From Chryseobacterium salipaludis (GTDB taxonomy: Bacteria > Bacteroidota > Bacteroidia > Flavobacteriales > Weeksellaceae), in NCBI RefSeq assembly GCF_022968825.1, contig NZ_JALHKS010000002.1, positions 62,001 through 126,000 on the forward strand: a DNA stretch of 64,000 nt, written 5' to 3'. Positions 33,410-43,000 of the stretch are shown here, piece by piece. A program made the position numbers and the translations under genes. The stretch's first letter is position 1. Each line of letters begins with the position of its first letter. The notes under the pieces are model-generated. The model searched no databases and had not been told where the DNA came from. It was given only the letters and a program-made list of their open reading frames with translations.

Positions 33410-34111
33410 TTAGAAGTACTTTACCATTTCAATATAAGCATCGGACATTCCATTGTCGTAATCCTGATATTTTTCGTCAACAGTAGAGAAGTATTTTTTA
33501 GCTTCTGCTTTTTTGTTAATCGCTAGTGCCGTCATGCCGGCTTTGCGGGTAAAGTAATATTGAGTATACGGATCATCAGAAGCCTTGATTGCCTTATCGA
33601 GCAGCGGCAAAGCTTCATTGGTCTTGTTCAGGTTCAGCTGGCAGTCTGCCATGGCACCGTATTTAAGTGACATTAAAATATCATTGTTGGAAGAGAAAGC
33701 GTCCAGCAGGTCGTATGCTTCCTTGTATTTTTCTTCTTTAAATTTCAGCAGTCCCGCATTGTAAGCAGAAAGTTTCCCGACAGGGGTATCTTCGTAATTT
33801 TTGTAGGTGCCCAGGTAACCAGGGTTCGCTGCACTTTTACCACCCAAAGCGAGGTCTTCTTTCCCTTCAGCCAGATTCTTCTGAGCGGAGAGGTAACTCA
33901 TCAACGCTTCTTCATTTCGTGGTTCCACATAGAATTGCTTATAGGCAAAATAGCCAAGTACCGCCAGCACCAATACCGCAAAAACAGTAATCAGGAGTTT
34001 AGCGTTGCGTTCCAGAAAACGTTCCGTATCGAGCGCACCGCGGTCCAGATCTTTAAAAACTTCTACGGTTTCCTTCCCTTCAAGATTTGATTGGGCTTTA
34101 TTTTTTGCCAT
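33410..34111 (-). CDS. Single-pass membrane protein with TPR-like periplasmic domain (YfgM-like)
   Basis: A 233-residue protein. A charged cytosolic N-terminus (about 1-36) leads to one membrane helix (LLITVFAVLVLAVLGYFAY). The C-terminal part is a helical array with TPR-like pairs: EALMSYLSAQKNLAEGKEDL, GKLSAYNAGLLKFKEEKYKE, SLKYGAMADCQLNLNKTNEA and YYFTRKAGMTALAINKKAEA. Topology and repeats resemble YfgM, an ancillary subunit near the Sec translocon, but the similarity is architectural. It is upstream of ribH and probably cotranscribed. A substrate or partner cannot be read from sequence. Confidence 0.82.
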   Translation of the reverse strand: MAKNKAQSNLEGKETVEVFKDLDRGALDTERFLERNAKLLITVFAVLVLAVLGYFAYKQFYVEPRNEEALMSYLSAQKNLAEGKEDLALGGKSAANPGYLGTYKNYEDTPVGKLSAYNAGLLKFKEEKYKEAYDLLDAFSSNNDILMSLKYGAMADCQLNLNKTNEALPLLDKAIKASDDPYTQYYFTRKAGMTALAINKKAEAKKYFSTVDEKYQDYDNGMSDAYIEMVKYF

Positions 34112-34224
34112 AATTTTTTGTCAATTGAAGTGCAAATTTAACTGTTTCCGAACGATTTACAAAATTTACTTTATGTGCGGAAATTACTGCAGATGACGTT
34201 GCTTTTCAAGTTGTATAAATGGGA

Positions 34225-34758
34225 TCAGTATTGCAGCAGTTCATAGATTTCGGCATGATGCTTTTGCAGTTTCTCCCGGCCGCCTAATTCGTGCAGGCCA
34301 ATAAGGAAACTAAACTGCGACACAATTCCGCCTTGTTTTTCTACGAGTGCTGCCGCTGCTTCTGTGGTGCCTCCGGTGGCTAGCAAATCGTCATGAATTA
34401 AGACACACTGCCCGGGTTTCAACTGTCCTTCGCGCATTTCTATTTCTGCTGAGCCGTACTCCAGATCGTATTTCTGGCCGACAAAAGGTGGTGGCAGCTT
34501 TCCTTTTTTTCTGATTAAAATAAAAGGAACGTCGAGCGCAACGGCAATGGCAATTCCGAACAGATACCCACGGCTCTCAATGCCACAAACGGCATCTACT
34601 TTTCCGCGGCTGAACTCACTTAAATCTTTAATGACATCACGGTACAGCTGCGGATCCAGGAAAATCGGCGTGATATCGCGAAACTGAATGCCCTTCTTTG
34701 GAAAGTCCGGAATGGTTTCGATGGTTTGTTTTAGCCGCTCGACGAGTGCGTGGTTCAT
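34225..34758 (-). CDS. apt: Adenine phosphoribosyltransferase
   Basis: A 177-residue cytoplasmic salvage enzyme making AMP from adenine and PRPP. Motifs: TIPDFPKKGIQFRDITPIF, AVCGIESRGYLFGIAIA, ILIRKKGKLPPPF and the PRPP loop CVLIHDDLLATGGTTEAA. Length and motif order are standard. The upstream lipoprotein gene ends two bases before its ATG, so the two genes may share a transcript. Confidence 0.95.
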   Translation of the reverse strand: MNHALVERLKQTIETIPDFPKKGIQFRDITPIFLDPQLYRDVIKDLSEFSRGKVDAVCGIESRGYLFGIAIAVALDVPFILIRKKGKLPPPFVGQKYDLEYGSAEIEMREGQLKPGQCVLIHDDLLATGGTTEAAAALVEKQGGIVSQFSFLIGLHELGGREKLQKHHAEIYELLQY

Positions 34759-34760
34759 TT

Positions 34761-35966
34761 TTAATTGATTTTATAGCTGTTAATCTTCCAGTCGCCGTTA
34801 ACATTCTTCAGTCCGAAGGTGACCATCAGCGAAGTCGTTTTGCCGTCCTTATCCGTTATATCATAGGTTGCACTTACACTGGCTGCAGCGCCACTGTTCG
34901 AATTGGTCGTTACATTTTTCACCGCAACATTTTTCACAGCCCCAAAGCCGGTGGTTGGATTGCTGAACTTATCGAAACTTCCCCAAGCCGGATTATCTGC
35001 CGTTTCGTAAGCGCCGCGCAGATTCTGAGCCGCCAGATTATTCAGGAAACGGCTGACGGTGGATTTTGGATCAATTTTTCCAACGGGTGGAACTTCAGCC
35101 GGGGTGCCCTCCGTGAAATCCGGGTATTCGGTTGCGCCGGGAGTGGAAACCGTCAGCGTATCAGCCGGAACATTTTTAGTGGGCATCAAAAGTGCACTTT
35201 CGTTTACGGCGACGCCAATCGCAGACATTTTAAGCGTTTTTTTGGTTGTCTTAACTGAAACGGTAATGTCAATGGCGTTATTAATGATTTTTTCTGCCGG
35301 CAAAGAACTGTATCGTAAAGTGAATCCTTTAAAGTTGTTATTCTGCATCAGGTTTTTGGAAGTCAATAATCTGGTGCCACCACTGAATACTTCCAGGACA
35401 ACTTCCAGGCCGGCACCTTCGAAGGTAATTTCTTTCCCTCGTGCATCTGCCAGGCGCGGCACAATCTGAAGGGACTGTACGCCCAGGACCGGATCTGTTT
35501 TGGCCGGATTAATTTTTAATAAAACGGAATTGGCGGCGATATCATTCGGATCCGATTCCTGTGGATCGGTACTGCCAAAGATGTTCATTTCGCCCAGGGA
35601 AGGCGGCGCGTTGCTCGCCCACTCGATCCCATTCTTCTGTGCTACGGAATCGGCCATGGCGAAGATCTCCGGTACTTTTTTACCGTCGATGAGTTTGCCC
35701 ATGGCGATGAGGGAATTGTAATCCCCTTCTGCTTCTACGCCGAATGTTTTAATGATATATAAGGCTTCATTAAACTTCACCTGCTCCAGGGTCGTCAGAC
35801 TGCTTGCCAGATCATTGATACTGGACTGGAGTGTTTTGACATTCGTGGCATCCACTGATGTTTTCTTGCAAGACGTAACCAGCAGTAAGCTGCACGCGGC
35901 GAGGAGTAAAACGAAATTAATTCTTTTAACAAAAGAAAAAGCAGATCTAATATAGAGCAGATTCAT
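34761..35966 (-). CDS. Hypothetical 401-aa lipoprotein (DUF6694-like N-half)
   Basis: Start chosen at 35966 (MNLLYIRSAFSFVKR); an in-frame ATG six codons upstream is possible. A late signal peptide (FVLLLAACSLLLVTSC) puts the lipidated Cys near residue 33, followed by KK. The first 90 mature residues (TLQSSINDLASSLTTLEQVK, FNEALYIIKTFG, LIDGKKVPEIFAMADSVA) resemble DUF6694-type lipoproteins. A central beta-rich region follows. The last about 95 residues (RFLNNLAAQNLRGAYE to GDWKINSYKIN) recall an NTF2/DUF4878-like cone fold. These matches are by eye and weak. It sits between the act operon terminator and apt, and may form an operon with apt. Function unknown. Confidence 0.7.
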   Translation of the reverse strand: MNLLYIRSAFSFVKRINFVLLLAACSLLLVTSCKKTSVDATNVKTLQSSINDLASSLTTLEQVKFNEALYIIKTFGVEAEGDYNSLIAMGKLIDGKKVPEIFAMADSVAQKNGIEWASNAPPSLGEMNIFGSTDPQESDPNDIAANSVLLKINPAKTDPVLGVQSLQIVPRLADARGKEITFEGAGLEVVLEVFSGGTRLLTSKNLMQNNNFKGFTLRYSSLPAEKIINNAIDITVSVKTTKKTLKMSAIGVAVNESALLMPTKNVPADTLTVSTPGATEYPDFTEGTPAEVPPVGKIDPKSTVSRFLNNLAAQNLRGAYETADNPAWGSFDKFSNPTTGFGAVKNVAVKNVTTNSNSGAAASVSATYDITDKDGKTTSLMVTFGLKNVNGDWKINSYKIN

Positions 35967-35989
35967 AAGCCTTGATTTAAGCAAAAATA

Positions 35990-36019
35990 AAGAAAAATCC
36001 CGACAAGCGCCGGGATTTT
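35990..36019 (-). terminator. Terminator at the end of the act operon (leftward)
   Basis: AAAATCCCG at 35994-36002 pairs with CGGGATTTT at 36011-36019. On the minus strand the stem is followed by a T-rich run. It lies about 22 bases after the actF stop. Confidence 0.8.
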
Positions 36020-36040
36020 ATTATGTTGATATTCTTTGCC

Positions 36041-37372
36041 TTAGAACGGATATTCATATATCTCGGACTCACGCAAGAACGGGTTTCCTGTCGGAATAAG
36101 TTTGGTTTTGGCTAAGGTCGTCATTACTGCGAAAACAAAGAGACCCACTCCGAACAGCACGGCGCCCAAGTTAAGCAATAAGCCGGCCATATTCTGCCAG
36201 TAAGGACCAACGGTTCCCGGCATTACCATGTTAAAGTAATCCAGCCAGTGACCAAGAAGTACAATAACCGCCATCGTGGTAACGACTGTGTAATTTCTCT
36301 TAATGCTGGAGCTTACCATCACCAATAAAGGAATAAGGAAGTTCAGGATCAGCATCGGCAGGAAAGTAACGCCGTAATACTTAAAGCGACCGAAGAAATA
36401 GTTAACCTCTTCCGGAATGTTGGCGTACCAGTACAGCATGAACTGTGCAAACCAGGTGTACGTCCAAAGCATGCTGGTGGCAAATAAATACACACCCAAG
36501 TCATGCAAATGGTTATCATTGAACTGTGGCAGGAAGCCCGTCTTCTTCAGATAAACGCTGATCAGGATGATCGCAGCTACTGCTGAAGATAAGGTACTCA
36601 CCATCGCGTACCAGATATACATCGTGGAATACCAGTGCGGGTCAATAGACATCAACCAGTCCCAAGCCCACGCTGCAGAAGCCAGACCGAAGAAAGCAAT
36701 GTATCCGATGTTCCAGTTGTAGTACGTGGCATAGGTCGCACGGCTCTTGTTTTCATCAACTCGACGGGACATTGATCTCAGTTTCCACATGAAGAAGGTA
36801 GCTCCTGCTACATACAGGATGTTTCTGAAAACATACCCCGGGATGTTAAGGAACTTTTTCTTCTCGAAGAGAATAGAGTCGAAATGTGGACTTGCAGGAT
36901 CAGTTAGTTCAGGATCCATCCAGTGGAACAGGTGTCCCATGTGCGTAACGTTCAGAATCATAATAATGATCAGAAGTCCGCCCGCCCAGGGAATAAAAGA
37001 ACTGATCGCTTCCATCACACGAAGGATGATGATCGACCAACCTGCGTGCGCTGCTGTCTGAATAGCGTAAAAGAACAAGGCACAGCAACTCAGGGCAAAC
37101 AGAAATACCGCAACGGTATGAATGGCTGCCAGCGGCTGGTTATGAACCTGCATCTTGGCGTGCTCCAGATGTGCAGCATGATCCTGCGGACCTACCAGCT
37201 CGCTAGAGTTAGTCGGTGCATATTCTCCTGCCTGATGCACAGCTTCCATCATGTGTTCTACTTTTGCATCATCAAACCCGGCATTCACAAAATAACCGGC
37301 CGCAAAAAGCACCACGCCCACGACGACTAATATGATTGAATATAATCTTAATTTAGGTGAAAAACTATACAT
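36041..37372 (-). CDS. actF: Alternative complex III quinol-binding membrane subunit ActF
   Basis: A 443-residue integral membrane protein of the NrfD/ActC-ActF type. After a first helix (LYSIILVVVGVVLFAAGYFV) and a periplasmic His-rich loop there are about nine further helices, including HTVAVFLFALSCCALFFYAI and IPLLVMVSSSIKRNYTVVTT. WAWDWLMSIDPHWYSTMYIW is a characteristic ActF stretch. With ActC it is thought to bind menaquinol and possibly move protons. It is the last gene of the operon, seven bases after actE, and is followed by a terminator rather than by oxidase genes. Confidence 0.93.
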   Translation of the reverse strand: MYSFSPKLRLYSIILVVVGVVLFAAGYFVNAGFDDAKVEHMMEAVHQAGEYAPTNSSELVGPQDHAAHLEHAKMQVHNQPLAAIHTVAVFLFALSCCALFFYAIQTAAHAGWSIIILRVMEAISSFIPWAGGLLIIIMILNVTHMGHLFHWMDPELTDPASPHFDSILFEKKKFLNIPGYVFRNILYVAGATFFMWKLRSMSRRVDENKSRATYATYYNWNIGYIAFFGLASAAWAWDWLMSIDPHWYSTMYIWYAMVSTLSSAVAAIILISVYLKKTGFLPQFNDNHLHDLGVYLFATSMLWTYTWFAQFMLYWYANIPEEVNYFFGRFKYYGVTFLPMLILNFLIPLLVMVSSSIKRNYTVVTTMAVIVLLGHWLDYFNMVMPGTVGPYWQNMAGLLLNLGAVLFGVGLFVFAVMTTLAKTKLIPTGNPFLRESEIYEYPF

Positions 37373-37379
37373 TGTAATC

Positions 37380-38099
37380 TCATTTATTATTTTGCGGTTG
37401 TGTACTTGCAGCGGTTTCAGTTGTTTCCGTTACTGCCGTGTTGTCTGCTGCAGCGGGAGCAGCTGCGCTTGCAGCGCCCAGACCACCTTTAAACTCGTTC
37501 ATGATATAAAGCGCTACTCTCCAGCGGTCGCCCGGCTTTAGCTGTCCTGCGTAAGAACCCATCGCGTTTCGGCCATTGGTAATTACATAATGTACAGATC
37601 CGATAGTGATATCACGGTCAGCAAACTTAGGAACGCCGGCATAGGCACCGCTTTCTACGATTGGTCCCTGACCGTCTCCGCCAATACCGTGACAGGCTGA
37701 GCATGTCTTATTAAACAGATCCTTGCCGCGCTCAATATCTTTTTGCTGCGCTGCTGCCTGCAATGGAGAAGCCGTGATTGCTTTGCTCGCTTCGTAGCCT
37801 TCATTATACTGCACGGCAGTCATCGCTGAATTGGCTGCTTCTTCCGCAATACCTTCGGGGTTCTGCGCTACAGTTCCGTTGACCGGGCCAAGGCCGGTTC
37901 CGCCCTGCTGTGAAACAAACGCCGGAATTTCATTATCTCTTTTTGAATACGCATCTTCCGCTTTTTGCAGCGGGTCATAGGCTACAGGAAAATACATATC
38001 CGGGAAATATACTAACGGCGGATTTTCATCGCTGCAAGAACTCAGCATGAGTGCTGCGGTTCCCAAGATGGCTGTAAACTTCAATATATTCTTTTTCAT
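37380..38099 (-). CDS. actE: Alternative complex III monohaem cytochrome c lipoprotein ActE
   Basis: I chose the start MKKNILKF at 38099, one base after the actD stop; an ATG at 38108 overlapping actD by eight bases is also possible. The 239-residue lipoprotein has a signal peptide ending LMLSSC (Cys about 21 with this start). One haem site CSACHGIGG lies near residue 133, and the axial Met candidate is in NAMGSYAGQLKPGDRW. The sequence PPLVYFPDMYFPVAYDP near the N-terminus is typical of ActE. The C-terminus is an Ala/Thr-rich tail. It passes electrons from the ActA/ActB arm toward a soluble cytochrome or oxidase. Confidence 0.92.
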   Translation of the reverse strand: MKKNILKFTAILGTAALMLSSCSDENPPLVYFPDMYFPVAYDPLQKAEDAYSKRDNEIPAFVSQQGGTGLGPVNGTVAQNPEGIAEEAANSAMTAVQYNEGYEASKAITASPLQAAAQQKDIERGKDLFNKTCSACHGIGGDGQGPIVESGAYAGVPKFADRDITIGSVHYVITNGRNAMGSYAGQLKPGDRWRVALYIMNEFKGGLGAASAAAPAAADNTAVTETTETAASTQPQNNK

Positions 38100-38100
38100 C

Positions 38101-38622
38101 TTAAGCATCTTTAATCGTTATTTCTTCCACACCGGTTTCCACCAGCAGCTGCTTAACAGATTCCACATCATCAGTAATGAATTCCATCAGGAACTTATCA
38201 TCCGTCGTGCGCGGATCCGGATTTTGTGGCGGGCATCCCGGGTACATTTTGTTACGCACCAGGAAGGTAAGTGACATCATGTGCGCGGAGCAGAATACCA
38301 TTAATTCAAACATGGGCACTACGAAGGCAGGCATGTTCTCTGCCCAGGTAAAAGATGGCTTACCTCCGATGTTCATTGGCCAGTCATGGTTCATGGTGTA
38401 CCAGGTAACCAATGATCCAATCAGCACGCCATACACAGCATAGATGAAAGCGGCATCGGAAATTCTTGTTTTCTTCAAGCCAAGTGCTTTATCCAGTCCG
38501 TGCACCGGGAACGGTGTATAAACTTCATTAATCTTGATTCCCTTATCGTTGAAGGCTTTTACGCCATCCAGCAGTTCATCGTCATCGGCATAAATACCGT
38601 ATACTATTTTAGTGGTGCTCAT
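38101..38622 (-). CDS. actD: Alternative complex III subunit ActD (DUF3341)
   Basis: A 173-residue membrane protein. Start chosen at 38622 (MSTTKIVYGIYADDDELLDG), inside the end of actC (14-base overlap). A soluble ferredoxin-fold-like N-terminus (VKAFNDKGIKINEVYTPFPV, HGLDKALG) precedes two helices (FIYAVYGVLIGSLVTWYT; FVVPMFELMVFCSAHMMSLT), then FLVRNKMYPGCPPQNPDP, a DUF3341 hallmark. It is a structural subunit between the quinol-binding proteins. The overlaps with neighbours indicate tight translational coupling. Confidence 0.92.
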   Translation of the reverse strand: MSTTKIVYGIYADDDELLDGVKAFNDKGIKINEVYTPFPVHGLDKALGLKKTRISDAAFIYAVYGVLIGSLVTWYTMNHDWPMNIGGKPSFTWAENMPAFVVPMFELMVFCSAHMMSLTFLVRNKMYPGCPPQNPDPRTTDDKFLMEFITDDVESVKQLLVETGVEEITIKDA

Positions 38623-40006
38623 CTTCTTCTTTAGCTTTATAAGTTTCACCAGATATTTTCAGAATACTCTTCAGTTCCGCCTGCGCAATTACCGGGAAGG
38701 TACGTGCATACAACAGGAACAGAACTCCAAAGAAACCAATGGTTCCAAGATATACGCCCACGTCAATTACCGATGGCTTAAACATCGTCCAGGAACTTGG
38801 AAGGTAATCGCGGGAAATATTGATTACAATAATATCAAAACGCTCGAACCACATCCCGATGTTGATGATCAGTGCAATGATAAACGTTGCAATAATGTTG
38901 GTACGTACGCGCTTGAACCAGAACGCGGCAGGAACTACCAGGTTACAGATGATCAGCGCCCAGAAAGCCCACCAGTAAGGTCCGGTAGCGGCACCCGGTG
39001 ACAGATATACGAAGTCTTCATATCTTGACCCGGAATACCAGGCGATGAAATATTCACAAGCGTACGCTACGGTTACCATTCCACCGGTTACGATGATTAC
39101 GATGTTCATAATCTCGATGTGGTACATGGTGATATAATCTTCCAGGTGCGCTACTTTACGAGCAATCAGAAGAAGTGTCTGCACCATCGCAAATCCGGAG
39201 AAGATCGCCCCGGCAACGAAGTACGGAGGATAGATGGTGGAGTGCCATCCTTTAATCACCGACGTCGCAAAGTCAAAGGATACCGTGGTGTGTACGGAGA
39301 ATACCAGCGGGGTAGCCAAACCGGCCAATACCAATGATAATTCTTCAAAACGCTGCCAGTGCTTGGCTTTACCACCCCATCCGAAAGAAAGGAATGTATA
39401 AATTCTCTTGGTCCACGGAGTTTTTGCACGGTCACGAATCATAGCGAAATCCGGAATCAGTCCCATAAACCAGAACACACTGGATACGGAGAAATACGTG
39501 GAAATCGCGAATACGTCCCAAAGCAGTGGCGAGTTAAAGTTCGTCCAAAGGGAACCGAACTGGTTTGGCAACGGGAATACCCAGTACCCTACCCAAACTC
39601 TACCCATGTGAATTACCGGGAAGAGAGCTGCCTGCACAACCGCGAAGATGGTCATCGCTTCCGCAGAACGGTTCACGGACATTCTCCAGCGCTGGCGAAA
39701 CAGCAAAAGTACAGCGGAGATAAGCGTACCGGCGTGACCAATACCTACCCACCATACAAAGTTGGTAATATCCCAACCCCAGTTGTTGGTCCTGTTCAGA
39801 CCCCAGGCACCGATTCCGGTACCAATAGTATATGCAATACAACCAAAACCATAAACAAACAGCACGAGTGAGGCCCAGAAGGAAACCCACCATAACTTCC
39901 CTGCTCTTTGCTCTATAGGTCTGGCGATATCTTCTGTAATATCATGATAAGTCTTGTGACCAATAATTAAAGGTTCCCTTATCGGAGCTTCGTAATGTCC
40001 TGACAT
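38609..40006 (-). CDS. actC: Alternative complex III quinol-binding membrane subunit ActC (NrfD/PsrC type)
   Basis: A 465-residue NrfD-family protein with about ten helices. It starts MSGHYEAPIREPLIIGHKTY, a conserved ActC N-terminus. Helices include FWASLVLFVYGFGCIAYTIG, FVWWVGIGHAGTLISAVLLL (with the quinone-site His) and MNIVIIVTGGMVTVAYACEY. It takes electrons from menaquinol and hands them to the ActB iron-sulphur chain. It lies 18 bases after actB and overlaps actD. Confidence 0.95.
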   Translation of the reverse strand: MSGHYEAPIREPLIIGHKTYHDITEDIARPIEQRAGKLWWVSFWASLVLFVYGFGCIAYTIGTGIGAWGLNRTNNWGWDITNFVWWVGIGHAGTLISAVLLLFRQRWRMSVNRSAEAMTIFAVVQAALFPVIHMGRVWVGYWVFPLPNQFGSLWTNFNSPLLWDVFAISTYFSVSSVFWFMGLIPDFAMIRDRAKTPWTKRIYTFLSFGWGGKAKHWQRFEELSLVLAGLATPLVFSVHTTVSFDFATSVIKGWHSTIYPPYFVAGAIFSGFAMVQTLLLIARKVAHLEDYITMYHIEIMNIVIIVTGGMVTVAYACEYFIAWYSGSRYEDFVYLSPGAATGPYWWAFWALIICNLVVPAAFWFKRVRTNIIATFIIALIINIGMWFERFDIIVINISRDYLPSSWTMFKPSVIDVGVYLGTIGFFGVLFLLYARTFPVIAQAELKSILKISGETYKAKEEDEHH

Positions 40007-40024
40007 TTTTTACCTATTTATTAT

Positions 40025-43000
40025 TTATACATTAGTTTCTTTTCTGTTTCTTACCTTGGTGTGGTAGAAAACATTTGGTTTCGTGCCGATTTCTTCAAGC
40101 AGTGTATAACGTCTGTTGTCGCTGAAAAGTGCTCTTACTGCTGAACCTTTGTCGTTCATATCTCCGAAAGTCATTGCTCCGGTAGGACATGCATTTACGC
40201 AGGCAGTAGAGAATTCTCCGTCTTTCACAACGCGTCCTTCTTTTTTGGCTTCCAGGATTACGTTCTGTGTCATTTGGATACACATGGAGCATTTCTCCAT
40301 TACACCACGGGTACGGGTTACCACATCCGGGTTCAGCACCATACGACCCAGGTCGTTATTCTGGTTGAAATCAAACTTATCATTCAGATTGTAGGTAAAC
40401 CAGTTGAAGCGGCGTACTTTGTACGGACAGTTATTTGCACAGTAACGGGTACCGATACATCTGTTGTAAGCCATCTGGTTTTGCCCCTGACGACCGTGTG
40501 AGGTTGCCGCTACCGGACAAACAGTTTCACAAGGAGCGTGGTTACAGTGCTGGCACATTACAGGCTGGAAGATCACATCCGGATTATCTGCCGGGTGGTT
40601 CAGGATTCCGCTGCTCTTGCTGAACGCGTTTCCGTACATTCCTGCTACGTTCAGTCCGGCGGCTACTGCCTCTTCTTCGGAAAGCTTACCATCTTTGTTG
40701 GTATCAATTTCCTCCGGCATGATCGTCGTGTAGTAACGGTCGATTCGTAACCAAGCCATGTCACGGGACATTCTCATTTCTTCCTTACCTACCACCGGTA
40801 CGTTGTTTTCTGCCTGACATGCAATGACGCACGCGCCACATCCTGTACAGGAGTTCAGGTCAATAGAAAGGTTGAAGTGAGGACCGTCTGTATCATCAAA
40901 AGCATCCCAAAGGTCGACTTTACCGGCAGGCAATGCACCACCGATGGTGTGATATTCCAATGGCTTGTTCCATCCGTTCAGTTCATCATCAAACTTCACA
41001 TTAAGGAAAGTTTCCAAAGGAACTTCGCGGGCAATTTCATAACGGCCCATCAAGGTATTCTGAAGCTGGATTCCTGCAAATTCGTGAATTCCGCTAGTTT
41101 TTTCAAGCTGTACGTTCGAGACAGTAAAGTTGGTTCCGTCAAAGAGCGGGTATGCATTAATACCGGTTGCTGCTACTTTACCTGAATCTTTTTTACCATA
41201 ACCCAAAGCGAGACCTACAGAACCTTCTGCCTGCCCCGGCTGAATGAATACAGGAACATTTTCCAGTTTAGCACCGTTGACTGTAAGGTTTACACGTGAA
41301 CCGTTCAACTGCATTCTTCCGTTCAGGTCATTTTCAAGACCTAATTTCTCAGCATCCTGTGGGGAAACAGTTAAGTAGTTATCCCAAGTCATTCTGGTGA
41401 TCGGATCCGGAAGTTCCTGCAACCAAGGGTTGTTTGCCTGCGTACCATCTCCAAGAGCAGTATTGGTGTACAGGACAAGCTCAATATCCGAAGCTTTAAA
41501 GTTAGAAAGTTCAGCTACGGCCTGAGCTGCATTTCCGCCGGCATAGGATAGACCTCCTTCTGCGGAAGTAGCCAGAATACCGTTGTACAATGCCTTATTG
41601 AATGTTGTGTTTCCAATCAGTGCGGAAGCGTTTGCCTTCAGATACTCGTAATAGTTCTGAACTTCTTCGCCCGGTGCTGCCATCCACGTTAGCAGAGATT
41701 CCTCAATCTGACGGGACTTATATATTTTTTGAATAGCAGGCTGCATCAGCGTATATACGCCGGTCTGCGGTGCCAGGTCGCCCCAGCTTTCCAGCCAGTT
41801 CGCTACCGGAATAGCGGCTTTGGCGGCCTGATACATTTCATTCTTCTTGTCAGCAACTGCAACTACGCATGGTACTTTAGCCACTGCCTTTTTGAAATCT
41901 TCTCCTTTGTTGCTGGAGTAGATTGGGTTTACGTTGTTTGTAATTAATACGCCCACCTGGCCACTGTTCATCCAACCCAGGAATTCCTGATAGCGTGCAC
42001 CATCGAATTCACGAAGGAAACTTGCTTTGCCGGTGAAGGCATTGGAAGCCAGTTTCTGGTTGATTAAGTTAGCAAGAACGTGCGCTCCTTTTGAACCATC
42101 TGCAAATACAACCGCGTTGCTGCCGTTTTGCTGAAGTTCCTTTACGATTCCCGCAGCTTCTTTGCTCACGGAACCGCCATTGAGGCCGTTATATACTTCC
42201 ACCAATACCTTGTTCACAAGACTTGGCTTTAATTTAATTCGGGTATCAGCGTTAGCACCGGTCATGGTCATGTTCGACTCAATCTGGATGTGACGCATCA
42301 TGTTCGGACCTGGCTTACGCGCTGCTGCGTATGAGCTTTCCATAGAACCTGAGTTGGTATCTGCCAGGAAGTCTGACTGGAAAGAAACGACCAGTTTTGT
42401 GTTGCTCAGGTCATACACCGGAAGCGCACGCGTTCCGAAAACTTCCTGTGCCGCATCCAATGCTGCGGTTTGAGGAACAGTATCATAGGTCACCAGTTCC
42501 GCTGTTGGATATTGTTCCTTGAACTCGGCAAACAATTTCTTGAATGTCGGGGAAGGAAATGAATGCGAAAGCAGAACGATTTTCTTACCAAATCCTTGTG
42601 CATCGGCCAACCCTTTGCGAACGAACTCATCTACTTTGGCAAACGTTTCATCCTTGCCGTTCAGCTTAGGCTGCTTGATCTTATCGTTATCGTACAGAGA
42701 CAGTACGGAAGCCTGCGCACGTGCATTGGTTTTACCCAAGGTTCCTGCCGCCGGATTTGGTTCAATTTTAATCGGTCGCCCTTCACGTGTTTTTACCAAT
42801 ACGCTGGCAAAGTCATATCCGTCAAAATAAGTGGACGCGTAGTAATTCGGTACGCCCGGAATAATTTCGTGCGGTTTTACTACGTACGGAATGGTTTTGA
42901 TCACCGGCGCTTCACACGCTGCCAGGGTTACTGCTGCCGTAGAAAATCCGAGCAGCTTCAGGAAATCTCTTCTCGAGGTTCCGGAGTCTGTCTTTTTAGC

